A stretch of 64,000 nt of DNA from Zunongwangia sp. HGR-M22. Its GTDB lineage: Bacteria > Bacteroidota > Bacteroidia > Flavobacteriales > Flavobacteriaceae. Shown in pieces: positions 42,618 to 50,983 of this stretch. The stretch covers positions 1,663,001-1,727,000 of the forward strand of contig NZ_CP115159.1 of NCBI RefSeq assembly GCF_027594425.1. The letters are read 5' to 3'. A program made the translations under genes and the position numbers. The notes beneath the pieces are model-generated. The model was not told the DNA's origin. It saw only the letters and a list, made by a program, of their open reading frames with translations, and made no database searches. Positions within the stretch are counted from its first letter, which is position 1; each line of letters opens with the position of its first letter.

Positions 42618-43013
42618 TTATTTTATTTTTTGATATACGTCGTCATTTAAAGTGATAAAATACTCGTCGTCCAGGATTTCGTAATAAATAGGGATTTCTA
42701 TTTTTTTTTCGCTGTTATAATATTCTATTGATGGTATTTTCTTGTTTTTTACAGTAGAGAAAATAAATAAATCTATAGAAGAAGTGCTTGTAATGTAAGT
42801 CCCTAATTTTCCTTGTATAGTTTCATCTTCAGATTTGAGAACTACCTTATTATCTTCAAAATCGATTCTTTTAATATCGTTTTTACCGTCGTGTAATTCC
42901 CAGCTTCCGTCAAGATCGTAGCTTTTAGTATCTGCAAATTCATTTTCAATTTTCACACAAGAAATGTTGAATAAAATGACTAATATTAGACTGATGTTGA
43001 TTAACTTTTTCAT
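42618..43013 (-). CDS. Small lipocalin-like lipoprotein
   Basis: This 131-residue lipoprotein has a lipobox-type FNISCVK (Cys20). The remainder is a single beta-rich domain (YDLDGSWELHDGKNDIKRID, QGKLGTYITSTSSIDLFIFS), similar in pattern to lipocalin-like or META/NlpE-like sensor domains. I do not assign a family. It lies between DUF4870 (10 nt) and DUF5694 (17 nt) in the same operon, so it may sense or cap envelope components in that operon. Confidence 0.72.
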   Translation of the reverse strand: MKKLINISLILVILFNISCVKIENEFADTKSYDLDGSWELHDGKNDIKRIDFEDNKVVLKSEDETIQGKLGTYITSTSSIDLFIFSTVKNKKIPSIEYYNSEKKIEIPIYYEILDDEYFITLNDDVYQKIK

Positions 43014-43023
43014 GATAAATGTT

Positions 43024-43515
43024 TTAAGAAGCTTCTTTTAGAGTAGTATCTTCTTTGATAAAATTGATGCATAGCGGAAACTTAAATTCTTTTCCTTCAC
43101 TTGCATTTTTTGCGGCGCTAATTACTGCATACAGTTCGAGAACTATCAGTCCAAAAAGGAAGAAGCCGCCGGTAATAAGAATGACTAGCAAAGGAAAGAC
43201 CTGCTCATTATCTACAGTATCAATCCTGATATTGTATTCATTAAATTCTAAAAATTCTAGAGGAATTCTGGCAACAAAAATAAGTAACGCGATAATGAGT
43301 AGGCATGCGATAACGAGATAATACAGGATTAAACTTAACTGAAAGTTTACGGCATTTCGACCATGATGATTTACAAATTTCTTCTCTTTACTTACCAGCC
43401 AGATAATCACTGGAAAGATGAAATTGCCAAAAGGGATAAATAATTTTGAAAAAACCGAAAGGTGGATGATCGTGGCCAGGGTTTGATCTTGTTTTTTGAT
43501 TGCTGATGATTCCAT
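43024..43515 (-). CDS. DUF4870 membrane protein
   Basis: This 163-residue protein has three to four membrane helices and the DUF4870 pattern: ATIIHLSVFSKLFIPFGNFI, FPVIIWLVSKEKKFVNHHGRN and AVNFQLSLILYYLVIACLLI, with the C-terminal AAKNASEGKEFKFPLCINFI. Function unknown, but DUF4870 is regularly found in PspC/PadR and envelope-stress operons. It is the first gene of a five- or six-gene minus-strand operon and has a large hairpin in its leader. Confidence 0.87.
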   Translation of the reverse strand: MESSAIKKQDQTLATIIHLSVFSKLFIPFGNFIFPVIIWLVSKEKKFVNHHGRNAVNFQLSLILYYLVIACLLIIALLIFVARIPLEFLEFNEYNIRIDTVDNEQVFPLLVILITGGFFLFGLIVLELYAVISAAKNASEGKEFKFPLCINFIKEDTTLKEAS

Positions 43516-43533
43516 TGCGTTTTCTTTTTTAAT

Positions 43534-43580
43534 AAACCGGACTTAAAATGATGGTTATTTGATGGTTTTAAGTCCGGTTT
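43534..43580 (-). repeat. 15-bp perfect hairpin in the DUF4870 operon leader
   Basis: AAACCGGACTTAAAA (43534-43548) pairs perfectly with TTTTAAGTCCGGTTT (43566-43580) across a 17-nt loop. It starts 18 nt before the DUF4870 start codon on the minus strand and would form an RNA stem close to the ribosome binding site. It may control translation, or be the operator of a regulator such as PadR; no T-run suggests termination in the minus direction. Confidence 0.6.
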
Positions 43581-43798
43581 CAATATCCTGATGAAGGATG
43601 GTTTTTGATTGATAACTTATTATAAAGCTTAACTAATTAAATGTAAAAGTACTATACCAGTTAATTTCTTATACAAATATATGGTTAAAAGAAGGTATTT
43701 TGCAAAGCATAGTACTAAAAATTAACATTTAATTATGATTTTGATCGTGATTTACATGTGAAATAATTTAAATATCTTTAAAAGAAATAATTAAGGAT

Positions 43799-44260
43799 AT
43801 GCAAATAACGCCTAAGAAACTCAATCAATTTTTAATGCTCAAGTTACCAAGCGCATGGATATGTGGGGTAAGGGTGAAAGCAATTTCTAAAACAGATTGC
43901 AGTGTTGGGGTAAAACATAGATGGATCAATCAAAATCCTTTTAGAAGCATGTATTTTGCGGTTCAGGCAATGGCTGCTGAATTAAGTACTGGCGCTTTAG
44001 TGATTTCGAAAATAAGAGCACAAAAACAACCAATCTCGATGTTGGTAGCTCAAAATAAGTCTGTGTTCAGCAAAAAGGCAACGGGAAAGATCACCTTTAA
44101 ATGTGAAGATGGTGCTTTAATAGATAATGCGATTGCCAAAACATTAGAAACCGGAGAAGGACAAACCTTTTGGATGAAATCCATAGGAACTAATGGAGAT
44201 GGCGTAGAGGTTTCTACTTTTGAATTTGAATGGACGGTTAAGGTAAAGGCCAAAAAATAA
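43799..44260 (+). CDS. DUF4442 hotdog-fold protein
   Basis: This 153-residue protein has the DUF4442 pattern of the hotdog (thioesterase-like) superfamily: MLKLPSAWICGVRVKAISKT, KHRWINQNPFRSMYFAVQAM, AAELSTGALV, and the terminal TFEFEWTVKVKAKK. Hotdog proteins often hydrolyse acyl-CoA or acyl-ACP thioesters; no catalytic residue is certain here. It precedes the AIM24-like gene by 67 nt. Confidence 0.85.
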   Translation: MQITPKKLNQFLMLKLPSAWICGVRVKAISKTDCSVGVKHRWINQNPFRSMYFAVQAMAAELSTGALVISKIRAQKQPISMLVAQNKSVFSKKATGKITFKCEDGALIDNAIAKTLETGEGQTFWMKSIGTNGDGVEVSTFEFEWTVKVKAKK

Positions 44261-44327
44261 ACTTAATCTAGTTTGTAACATTTTAAGATTTTTCAACTCT
44301 AATTATAAAACCACTAAAACTTAAAAT

Positions 44328-45128
44328 ATGAATGCCCACGAAATAGATTACGAAATATTTGGAGAAGAAATGCAATATGTAGAGCTGGAGTTAGATCCAA
44401 AAGAAGCTGCAATTGCAGAAGCCGGTAATTTTATGATGATGGATAATGGTATTAAAATGGATACCATTTTTGGTGATGGAAGTAAAGAAAATGAAGGTTT
44501 TCTGGGTAAAGTGCTTGGTGCCGGAAAAAGATTACTTACCGGAGAAAGTCTTTTTATGACGATCTTTTCGAACATGGGGCAGGGAAAGAAGAAAATTAGT
44601 TTTGCATCTCCTTATCCCGGGAAAATTATCCCTATCGATCTTACGCAATTTGGCGGTAAATTTATTTGCCAGAAGGATGCATTTTTGTGTGCAGCAAAAG
44701 GAGTATCTATAGGAATTGAATTTAGCCGAAAACTTGGAAGAGGCTTTTTTGGGGGTGAAGGATTTATAATGCAAAAAGTAGAAGGCGACGGGATGGCATT
44801 TGTGCATGCCGGCGGCACTATGGCTAGAAAAGAATTAGCTATAGGAGAAACCTTAAAAGTAGATACGGGATGTATTATTGGTTTTACACAAACTGTTAAT
44901 TATGATATAGAATTTGTAGGCGGAATTCGTAATACGATCTTTGGCGGTGAAGGACTTTTCTTTGCAACACTTACAGGTCCTGGTGTGGTTTATATACAAT
45001 CATTACCATTTAGCAGGTTAGCAAATAGAGTTTTACAGGCAGCACCGCAAGCTGGCGGGAAAGATAAAGGAGAAGGAAGTATTTTAGGAGGTTTGGGTGA
45101 TATTATTAGTGGTGATAACAGATTTTAA
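44328..45128 (+). CDS. AIM24/TIGR00266-family protein
   Basis: This 266-residue cytoplasmic protein has a beta-barrel-like glycine-rich pattern of the AIM24 family: MQYVELELDPKEAAIAEAGN, LGAGKRLLTGESLFMTIFSN, FASPYPGKIIPIDLTQFGG, and the C-terminal GGIRNTIFGGEGLFFATLTG. AIM24 homologues in bacteria have no proven function; in mitochondria they help organise the inner membrane. It is followed by a conserved small protein gene. Confidence 0.87.
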   Translation: MNAHEIDYEIFGEEMQYVELELDPKEAAIAEAGNFMMMDNGIKMDTIFGDGSKENEGFLGKVLGAGKRLLTGESLFMTIFSNMGQGKKKISFASPYPGKIIPIDLTQFGGKFICQKDAFLCAAKGVSIGIEFSRKLGRGFFGGEGFIMQKVEGDGMAFVHAGGTMARKELAIGETLKVDTGCIIGFTQTVNYDIEFVGGIRNTIFGGEGLFFATLTGPGVVYIQSLPFSRLANRVLQAAPQAGGKDKGEGSILGGLGDIISGDNRF

Positions 45129-45253
45129 AAGTTAAAATAATGTTTACTCTTAAAGTAAGCATCGATTTTTATTATATTTAAGCATCTAATTATTTTCAGC
45201 TTATAGAAAAAATTACATTATATTAATTCATGTATTTTTAAAATTATCAAATT

Positions 45254-45451
45254 ATGGCGAGAGCGATGTTTGATTACACAAAAGTCATCCTAAATAAGGT
45301 GAGTTTTGATGCTAATTTATTCTGTAAAGAAGTTCAAAAAGCAATTTCTAGATTATTACCTCATGAAGTTGAAGAACTCAAAATTTGGTTAGAAGCGCTT
45401 ACTAAGCAGAATCCGGAACTAAACCAGTGCTTAATCTATTTAAATTCGTAA
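45254..45451 (+). CDS. Conserved small hypothetical protein
   Basis: This 65-residue protein has the pattern MARAMFDYTKVILNKVSFDA, LFCKEVQKAISRLLPHEVEE and LKIWLEALTKQNPELNQCLI. It is predicted to be mostly alpha-helical with a basic N-terminus. Related small proteins are familiar from Bacteroidota but without known function. It lies 125 nt after the AIM24-like gene and ends just before a terminator. Confidence 0.75.
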   Translation: MARAMFDYTKVILNKVSFDANLFCKEVQKAISRLLPHEVEELKIWLEALTKQNPELNQCLIYLNS

Positions 45452-45467
45452 AATGATAAAACATTAA

Positions 45468-45490
45468 AAAGCGGCTAAAAGCCGCTTTTA
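45468..45490. terminator. Bidirectional terminator between small protein and oxyR
   Basis: AAAAGCGGCT and AGCCGCTTTT form a 10-bp perfect stem around AAA, with A and T runs on both sides, between convergent genes. Confidence 0.88.
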
Positions 45491-45511
45491 ATTTTTAATA
45501 TCACTATTTAT

Positions 45512-46474
45512 TTAATATTTTAATTCGTTCTTTTTCTTTTGTTGTGTGGGACTTATAATTTCTACATTCTGGAATGCAATCGCACCTTTCACCACAGATC
45601 CTATTACTTTACGCATCGCATCTATTATTTGCATTTTCAATTCACTACGATTGTAAATTAAACTAACCTCTCTGGCCGGTACGGGATCTTTAAACATTCT
45701 CAGATTATTTTTATCCTTATCAGGAAGGTCCAATGTGTGCAAATAAGGCAATAACGTCATTCCTAAACCTTCATTGGCCAATTTGATTAGGGTTTCGAAA
45801 CTTCCACTTTGCAGTCTAAAATGTTCGGCTTCAGTAGATTTTACAGTCTTACACAAATTGATGATTCCATCTTTAAAACAATGGCCGTCTTGTAATAATA
45901 AGATGTCATCAATATCTAAATCTCCTACATCAATTTTATGATCTTTATGCAATCGATGGCTGGGTGGTATATAACCTACAAAAGGCTCGTAATACAACAC
46001 ATTCTCTTTAATTCCATCAATACTAAGTGGTGTAGCAGCAATAGCGGCATCAAGATGCCCTTCCTTTAGTTTTTCAATAATAGCTTCAGTATGTAATTCT
46101 TCTATTTGAAGTTTAACCTTTGGATATTTTTTAATAAAGTTATTGATAAACATGGGAAGCAGGGTAGGCATAATCGTTGGAATAATTCCAAGGCGAAAAG
46201 CACCACCAATAAATCCTTTTTGCTGATCTACGATATCCTGAATGCGATCACTTTCATTTACAATATTCCTTGCTTGGGTCACAATTTTCTTTCCGGTTTC
46301 GGTAAGTTCAATCGGTTTTTTGCTTCTGTCAAAAATTTGAATATCCAGCTCTTCTTCCAATTTTTGTATTTGCATACTTAAAGTGGGTTGGGTAACAAAT
46401 ACTTTTTGTGCAGCTCTGGTAAAATTTTTATGCTCTGCAACCGCAAGAACGTAATGTAACTGTGTAATCGTCAT
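45512..46474 (-). CDS. oxyR: Hydrogen peroxide sensor OxyR (LysR family)
   Basis: This 320-residue LysR-type regulator has the N-terminal winged helix (MTITQLHYVLAVAEHKNFTR, FVTQPTLSMQIQKLEEEL) and a periplasmic-binding-type sensor domain. The peroxide-sensing cysteines are visible in DGHCFKDGIINLC: Cys199 and Cys208, the same numbering and spacing as E. coli OxyR. It should activate catalase and peroxidase genes after oxidation. The gene is monocistronic and its targets are not in this window, although trxB could be one. Confidence 0.95.
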   Translation of the reverse strand: MTITQLHYVLAVAEHKNFTRAAQKVFVTQPTLSMQIQKLEEELDIQIFDRSKKPIELTETGKKIVTQARNIVNESDRIQDIVDQQKGFIGGAFRLGIIPTIMPTLLPMFINNFIKKYPKVKLQIEELHTEAIIEKLKEGHLDAAIAATPLSIDGIKENVLYYEPFVGYIPPSHRLHKDHKIDVGDLDIDDILLLQDGHCFKDGIINLCKTVKSTEAEHFRLQSGSFETLIKLANEGLGMTLLPYLHTLDLPDKDKNNLRMFKDPVPAREVSLIYNRSELKMQIIDAMRKVIGSVVKGAIAFQNVEIISPTQQKKKNELKY

Positions 46475-46588
46475 AATTTGTGAACAATATTATAGTGTAA
46501 GTTTGATGCTTAATTTTTTATCATTACTACAAATATATTAGTTTTTTCTATTGAAATTATATAAAACCTAAAGTTTATCTATGCAAAA

Positions 46589-46618
46589 CCCCATAATTGA
46601 AGTTCATCAATTATGGGG
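46589..46618 (-). terminator. Terminator of the DUF2141 gene
   Basis: CCCCATAATTGA (46589-46600) pairs perfectly with TCAATTATGGGG (46607-46618) across AGTTCA. On the minus strand it is followed by TTTT. It ends transcription before oxyR. Confidence 0.78.
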
Positions 46619-46641
46619 CTATTTAAAGATTTATATGGAGT

Positions 46642-47070
46642 TTAGAGTTTGATGCCTATTTCTTTGGAAGAACCATCAAAGCCAAACTTACCATCATCCC
46701 AGGTTGGTGGGCCATAAGGATTAATTTTATTGTTCGACATACCATAATCTTCTTTCGGCATTCCGTTGGTTTCAAAATCCATTTGATCGTTATCATTTTT
46801 GTCATGGTAACATATCACGGCATATTCTCCTTCAGGAATTTTATCAAATGTAACTGTCGATTTTCCATCCTTTATTTTTGCAGTTTTAGAATATTTTGGA
46901 TTTTTCATAAAAGTGTCTTCGGTATAAAGACCGTATGAAATCTTCCCCTTATCACTGCTAATATTTTCAATTTCTACAGTAATGCTTCCGGTAGCACCTT
47001 TTGATGTTTCCTGGGCCTTGGAAGATACTCCAGTAATAAGTAGGAATAAAATAATTGCCAAATTTTTCAT
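46642..47070 (-). CDS. Exported DUF2141 protein, inferred LytTR-regulon member
   Basis: This 142-residue exported protein has a signal peptide (cut near SSKAQ) and a DUF2141 domain: GSITVEIENISSDKGKISYG, IPEGEYAVICYHDKNDNDQM with Asp-rich loop, and the end PYGPPTWDDGKFGFDGSSKE. DUF2141 proteins are small beta-sandwich proteins, often in outer-membrane loci. Its promoter carries tandem LytTR-type half-sites identical in layout to those of the TonB receptor and TPR genes at 59.5 and 61.8 kb. The function is unknown; regulation by the LytS-type kinase is inferred. Confidence 0.85.
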   Translation of the reverse strand: MKNLAIILFLLITGVSSKAQETSKGATGSITVEIENISSDKGKISYGLYTEDTFMKNPKYSKTAKIKDGKSTVTFDKIPEGEYAVICYHDKNDNDQMDFETNGMPKEDYGMSNNKINPYGPPTWDDGKFGFDGSSKEIGIKL

Positions 47071-47100
47071 AATGAGATAGTTTTATTTAGTTGAACACTG

Positions 47101-47171
47101 TAAAAGTAGAAAAGATGTTCTATGAAATAGCAAGTAACCTACTGAACTGTAATTTTTTACTGCTGAATTGT
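47101..47171 (-). promoter_or_regulatory. LytTR-type tandem half-sites and -7 box of the DUF2141 gene
   Basis: On the minus strand ACAATTCAGC (47162-47171) and ACAGTTCAGT (47141-47150) are 21 bp apart. After exactly 32 nt comes TACTTTTA (47101-47108), a -7-like box, and 30 nt later the start codon. The arrangement matches 59440-59510 and 61685-61755. Confidence 0.7.
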
Positions 47172-47344
47172 ATTTTTGGGTTTACAGTTGCCAGTCAACA
47201 TTAATAATTAGCGAGAACTGGAATTCAATTTAAAACTGAAATGTGTTAAAGCTTGAAGTTTATGGTAATATGGTAGGAGAAGTAAAATGCATATTCTCAG
47301 CATTCAAAAGTTCTAAAATACCAACGATCCCATATTCGAATAAT

Positions 47345-48676
47345 TTAAATCAATCCTCGTGCTTTAATTTCAAGATATTTATTAATGGTATTTACGCTTA
47401 ATTCTTTTGGTTTTGTAAGTACGGTTTGGATACCGTTTCGTTGAAGTTCTTTAGCCATTTTTATTTTATTTTGGCTAAATTCCTCAGCAATTCCCTGGTG
47501 TGCGCTTTCGGTAAGATTTTCAGGGTAGGAGTGTAGCAATTTAGTGATTTCGGTATTTTCAAAGAAAATAACCACTAAAACATGGCGCTTATTTATCGCT
47601 TTTAGATAAGGTAATTGTCGTTCTAAAGCCGATGGATGCTCAAAATTAGTATAGAGCATTAATAAGCTGCGGTGCGTGATAAACCTATTAATACCGGCGT
47701 ATAAACTTCCAAAATCAGATTCCTTAAAATCGGTATTTACATTATAAAGACTTTCCATGATTCGCTGTAACTGACTCATCCTGGAGGAATCTTTTAATAT
47801 TTTTTCAACTTTAGAAGAGAAACTAATTAGTCCTGTTTTGTCTTTTTTCCGTAGGGCAATATTTGAAAAAGCCAGACTACTATTAATAGCATAATCCAGC
47901 AAACTAAGTCCTTCAAAAGGCATTTTCATCACTCTGCCCGTATCGATCACTGAATAAACGGGTTGTGCTTTTTCATCCTGAAATTGATTAACCATCAAAT
48001 TTCGATGTTTGGCGGTGGCTTTCCAATTAATGGTTCTTACATCATCGCCATTTACGTATTCTTTAATCTGCTCAAACTCCATCGTGTGCCCCAGGCGACG
48101 TATTTTTTTGAGTCCAGATTGCGAAATTCTATTATCAATCGCCAAGAAATCCAGCTTTTTCATCTGGATAAACGACGGATAAACTTTTACCATTTGTTCA
48201 GCATCAAAAACCTTCCTGATTTTGGCTAATTTTAGTATGGTTTGGGCGTAAATATTTAATTTTCCGAAGATATATTCCCCACGTTCTAAAGGCGTAACTT
48301 CATATTCAAATTCGAAGTTTTTAGTAGGTTTTACTTCGGAAGTATATAAAAAATCTCTTTTTTGAAACTGAATTGGAAGCTCGTCGATCACTTCAGCAAA
48401 AACCTTAAAAGAATAAGCATTTTTAATCTGAATTTTTACTGAATTCGCATCAGAATTACTGAATTTTTCTGGTAAAATTCGTTTTGCGGTCAATCCCTTT
48501 CCCTGAAATAATGCTATAATATCAAATAATAAAGCAATGCTTAAAATCACCAATATCACCCAAATAACAGGATAGATTGCAGGTATCCAAAATGAAAATA
48601 GGAAAAGTACAGCAATCGCAGCGATCGCGTAAAAGAAATGCTTAGTTAAGTATAAGGATTTTAGAAATTTGATCAC
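47345..48676 (-). CDS. DUF58 domain protein
   Basis: This 443-residue membrane protein has two N-terminal helices and a DUF58 domain near residue 180-330 (GLKKIRRLGHTMEFEQIKEY, VRTINWKATAKHRNLMVNQF, SVIDTGRVM). DUF58 is a vWA-related fold frequently paired with MoxR ATPases. The MIDAS-like Asp (DTGR) is present. It follows moxR by a one-base overlap, so the pair is coupled. Together with MoxR it likely matures or assembles an envelope complex; targets unknown. Confidence 0.92.
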   Translation of the reverse strand: MIKFLKSLYLTKHFFYAIAAIAVLFLFSFWIPAIYPVIWVILVILSIALLFDIIALFQGKGLTAKRILPEKFSNSDANSVKIQIKNAYSFKVFAEVIDELPIQFQKRDFLYTSEVKPTKNFEFEYEVTPLERGEYIFGKLNIYAQTILKLAKIRKVFDAEQMVKVYPSFIQMKKLDFLAIDNRISQSGLKKIRRLGHTMEFEQIKEYVNGDDVRTINWKATAKHRNLMVNQFQDEKAQPVYSVIDTGRVMKMPFEGLSLLDYAINSSLAFSNIALRKKDKTGLISFSSKVEKILKDSSRMSQLQRIMESLYNVNTDFKESDFGSLYAGINRFITHRSLLMLYTNFEHPSALERQLPYLKAINKRHVLVVIFFENTEITKLLHSYPENLTESAHQGIAEEFSQNKIKMAKELQRNGIQTVLTKPKELSVNTINKYLEIKARGLI

Positions 48677-49689
48677 TATCGCGGAATTTCTACAGATTGG
48701 CTAATCATTTGAATTACATCTTTGGTTTTCATGCCTTCCATCTCACGATCTGGCGAAAGGATAATACGATGTCCTAAAACAGGATTTAGTGATTTCTTAA
48801 TATCTTCAGGAATTACAAAATCACGCCCATTTATGGCAGCGAAGGCTTTTGCTGCATTCATTATCGCAATCGAAGCTCTTGGTGAAGCACCTAAATAGAG
48901 ATGCGCATGCTGGCGTGTTTTACTTACAATCTCTGCAATATAATGCAATAACTTTTCATCAATTTTGATATCGAAAATTTGCGTTTTTAGTTCATTTAAT
49001 TTTTCAGGTGAAAGGATGGAAGTGATGTTACTTTCAGGTTTTTGGCCTTTTCGTTCGTGGTGACCTTTAAGAATTTCAATTTCTTCTTCTAATTTTGGAT
49101 AATCAACTTCAATTTTAAAAAGAAATCGATCCAGTTGCGCCTCAGGTAACGCATAAGTTCCTTCTTGTTCTACGGGGTTTTGAGTAGCCAACACCATAAA
49201 AGGATCTTGTAATTGATGGCGTTTTCCATCGATTGTAATCTGTCGTTCTTCCATGACCTCAAAAAGAGCGGCTTGTGTTTTTGCAGGTGCACGGTTTATC
49301 TCGTCGATAAGAATGATATTTGAGAATACCGGGCCTGGTTTAAACTCGAAGTCTGAGGTTTTCATATTTAATACTGAAGTTCCCAAAACATCACTCGGCA
49401 TTAAATCTGGCGTAAACTGAATTCTGCTGAAATCGGTTTGCAGGCATTTCGCAAAAAGTTTTGCTGTTATCGTTTTTGCAACGCCGGGAACACCTTCTAT
49501 CAAAACGTGGCCATTAGAAAGTAAGCCTACAATAAGCAATTCTACAAATTCGGTTTGACCAACAATAATCTGCGAAAGCTGAGATTTTAAATCTTCGACT
49601 GAATTTTTTAAGTCTTCTAGCGGAATTCGATTGTCAAAATTCAGTTCTTTATTTTGGTCGTTTTCTGGTTGTATATTTTGTTCTTCCAT
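48676..49689 (-). CDS. MoxR-family AAA+ ATPase
   Basis: This 337-residue AAA+ protein of the MoxR type has a Walker A (GVPGVAKT, about residue 70), Walker B (ILIDEINRAPAKTQAALFEV), sensor 1 (LATQNPVEQEG), and the C-terminal lid. MoxR ATPases act as chaperones in metal-cofactor insertion or envelope assembly, commonly working with vWA-like partners encoded downstream, here DUF58. A Gln/Asn-rich acidic N-terminus precedes the core. Confidence 0.96.
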   Translation of the reverse strand: MEEQNIQPENDQNKELNFDNRIPLEDLKNSVEDLKSQLSQIIVGQTEFVELLIVGLLSNGHVLIEGVPGVAKTITAKLFAKCLQTDFSRIQFTPDLMPSDVLGTSVLNMKTSDFEFKPGPVFSNIILIDEINRAPAKTQAALFEVMEERQITIDGKRHQLQDPFMVLATQNPVEQEGTYALPEAQLDRFLFKIEVDYPKLEEEIEILKGHHERKGQKPESNITSILSPEKLNELKTQIFDIKIDEKLLHYIAEIVSKTRQHAHLYLGASPRASIAIMNAAKAFAAINGRDFVIPEDIKKSLNPVLGHRIILSPDREMEGMKTKDVIQMISQSVEIPR

Positions 49690-49744
49690 TGGGTTTCGGT
49701 TTTTCTTCTTTCGAAGTTTTATTTTTAGTTGATTTTATAGAAAA

Positions 49745-50983
49745 TCAAACGATATTTTTGGTTTTTATGGCATTTGCATATTTAAATTTATGGATGCCTT
49801 TACATATAGTTTCGTAATCCTGTGCGGTAGCTTTCTTACTTTCTACCGCTTCTATATTTTCGAACAATTCTTTTATAAAATCTATAGAATTTCCTGTTTT
49901 ATCAGCTAAAATTGGATAAAATTCATCTCTTTTTTTATCGGGATCCAGTTTCATTTCTGTACGAATATATTCCTTAAAATGCTGAATACGCTTTTTTGTC
50001 AACTCGTCCACCTGCTTTTTTTCAAGGTAAAGATCGGCAATCGTTTGTGTGTATTCGTACGACTGATTTTTTAAAGGTTTTACCACCGGGATTGCGCGCT
50101 GCTTCCGTTTTCCTTCAAAAATAATGAATAGCAGCGATGCAATGATCATAAGATAATAGGCCCATTTTAATGGCTTGTTTTGCATGATGATATACAATAG
50201 ACTTGTAGGTTGGGCTTTACCGGTTTTGTAATAATTATCCCAATAAATAGGCTGATTTTGATCGATATAAGCCAATACATTTTCAGCATATTTAAAATTG
50301 TTGTTTTTCAGTACAAAATAATTTCCAAAAGCTTCTGGCGTACTATGTAAAACGATTTTTCCTTTTCCGAATTCAGTTTCAATAAAATTTATTTGCGGCT
50401 CAGTTATCGTATCGTCATCATATTTTACGGTTCCCAGAATAGTCGTTTTTAAGGTATCTATTTTGCTGAAGTAAATAGAACTAAACTCATGCGGAACTTC
50501 GAATGGGCCATTCTCGCCAAAATTTGGGTTTACCAGGTCTAATTCCGTTTTGGGGATAAACGAAATTTCATCTTCAATTTTCTTGTTGTAAGGTTTGGTG
50601 TCTAAATTAAGTGTGTCTAAGAAATGCTCGCCAAATACATCTGAAGCTATAAAGGCCGTATTTCCTTTTTCAACCCAATTCAGCAATTTATTTAATTCAT
50701 CTTCATCAAAACTCACATAATTATTTAAAAAGAAATAGGTGCCATTCTCAATACCTGCACTATCGCTTAGATACTCGAAAGGAGGGATATTTATCTCTTT
50801 AAAATTATCTGGATTGCTGGCTTTCCAGTTTTCATAAAAAACATAAGTTCCTAGAGGGATTTTATCTTGTTTAGCGTAGCTGGGATACCAGTTTATGGGC
50901 GTAGGCTCGATAGCTTCTAAATAGGTGAGAAAGGCTATTAAGAAGATAAAAACACCAAGCGAAATTTTATAAAATTTACTCAT
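49745..50983 (-). CDS. DUF4350 domain protein
   Basis: This 412-residue protein has an N-terminal membrane helix, a DUF4350 domain (about 40-235; FYENWKASNPDN, FFLNNYVSFDEDELNKLLNW, GKIVLHSTPEAFGNYFVLKN), a second helix near 280 and a cytoplasmic C-terminal domain. It belongs to the MoxR/DUF58 cluster and overlaps the DUF4129 gene by 8 nt. DUF4350 is related to glutamine amidotransferase-like folds without the catalytic residues. Function unknown. Confidence 0.87.
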   Translation of the reverse strand: MSKFYKISLGVFIFLIAFLTYLEAIEPTPINWYPSYAKQDKIPLGTYVFYENWKASNPDNFKEINIPPFEYLSDSAGIENGTYFFLNNYVSFDEDELNKLLNWVEKGNTAFIASDVFGEHFLDTLNLDTKPYNKKIEDEISFIPKTELDLVNPNFGENGPFEVPHEFSSIYFSKIDTLKTTILGTVKYDDDTITEPQINFIETEFGKGKIVLHSTPEAFGNYFVLKNNNFKYAENVLAYIDQNQPIYWDNYYKTGKAQPTSLLYIIMQNKPLKWAYYLMIIASLLFIIFEGKRKQRAIPVVKPLKNQSYEYTQTIADLYLEKKQVDELTKKRIQHFKEYIRTEMKLDPDKKRDEFYPILADKTGNSIDFIKELFENIEAVESKKATAQDYETICKGIHKFKYANAIKTKNIV

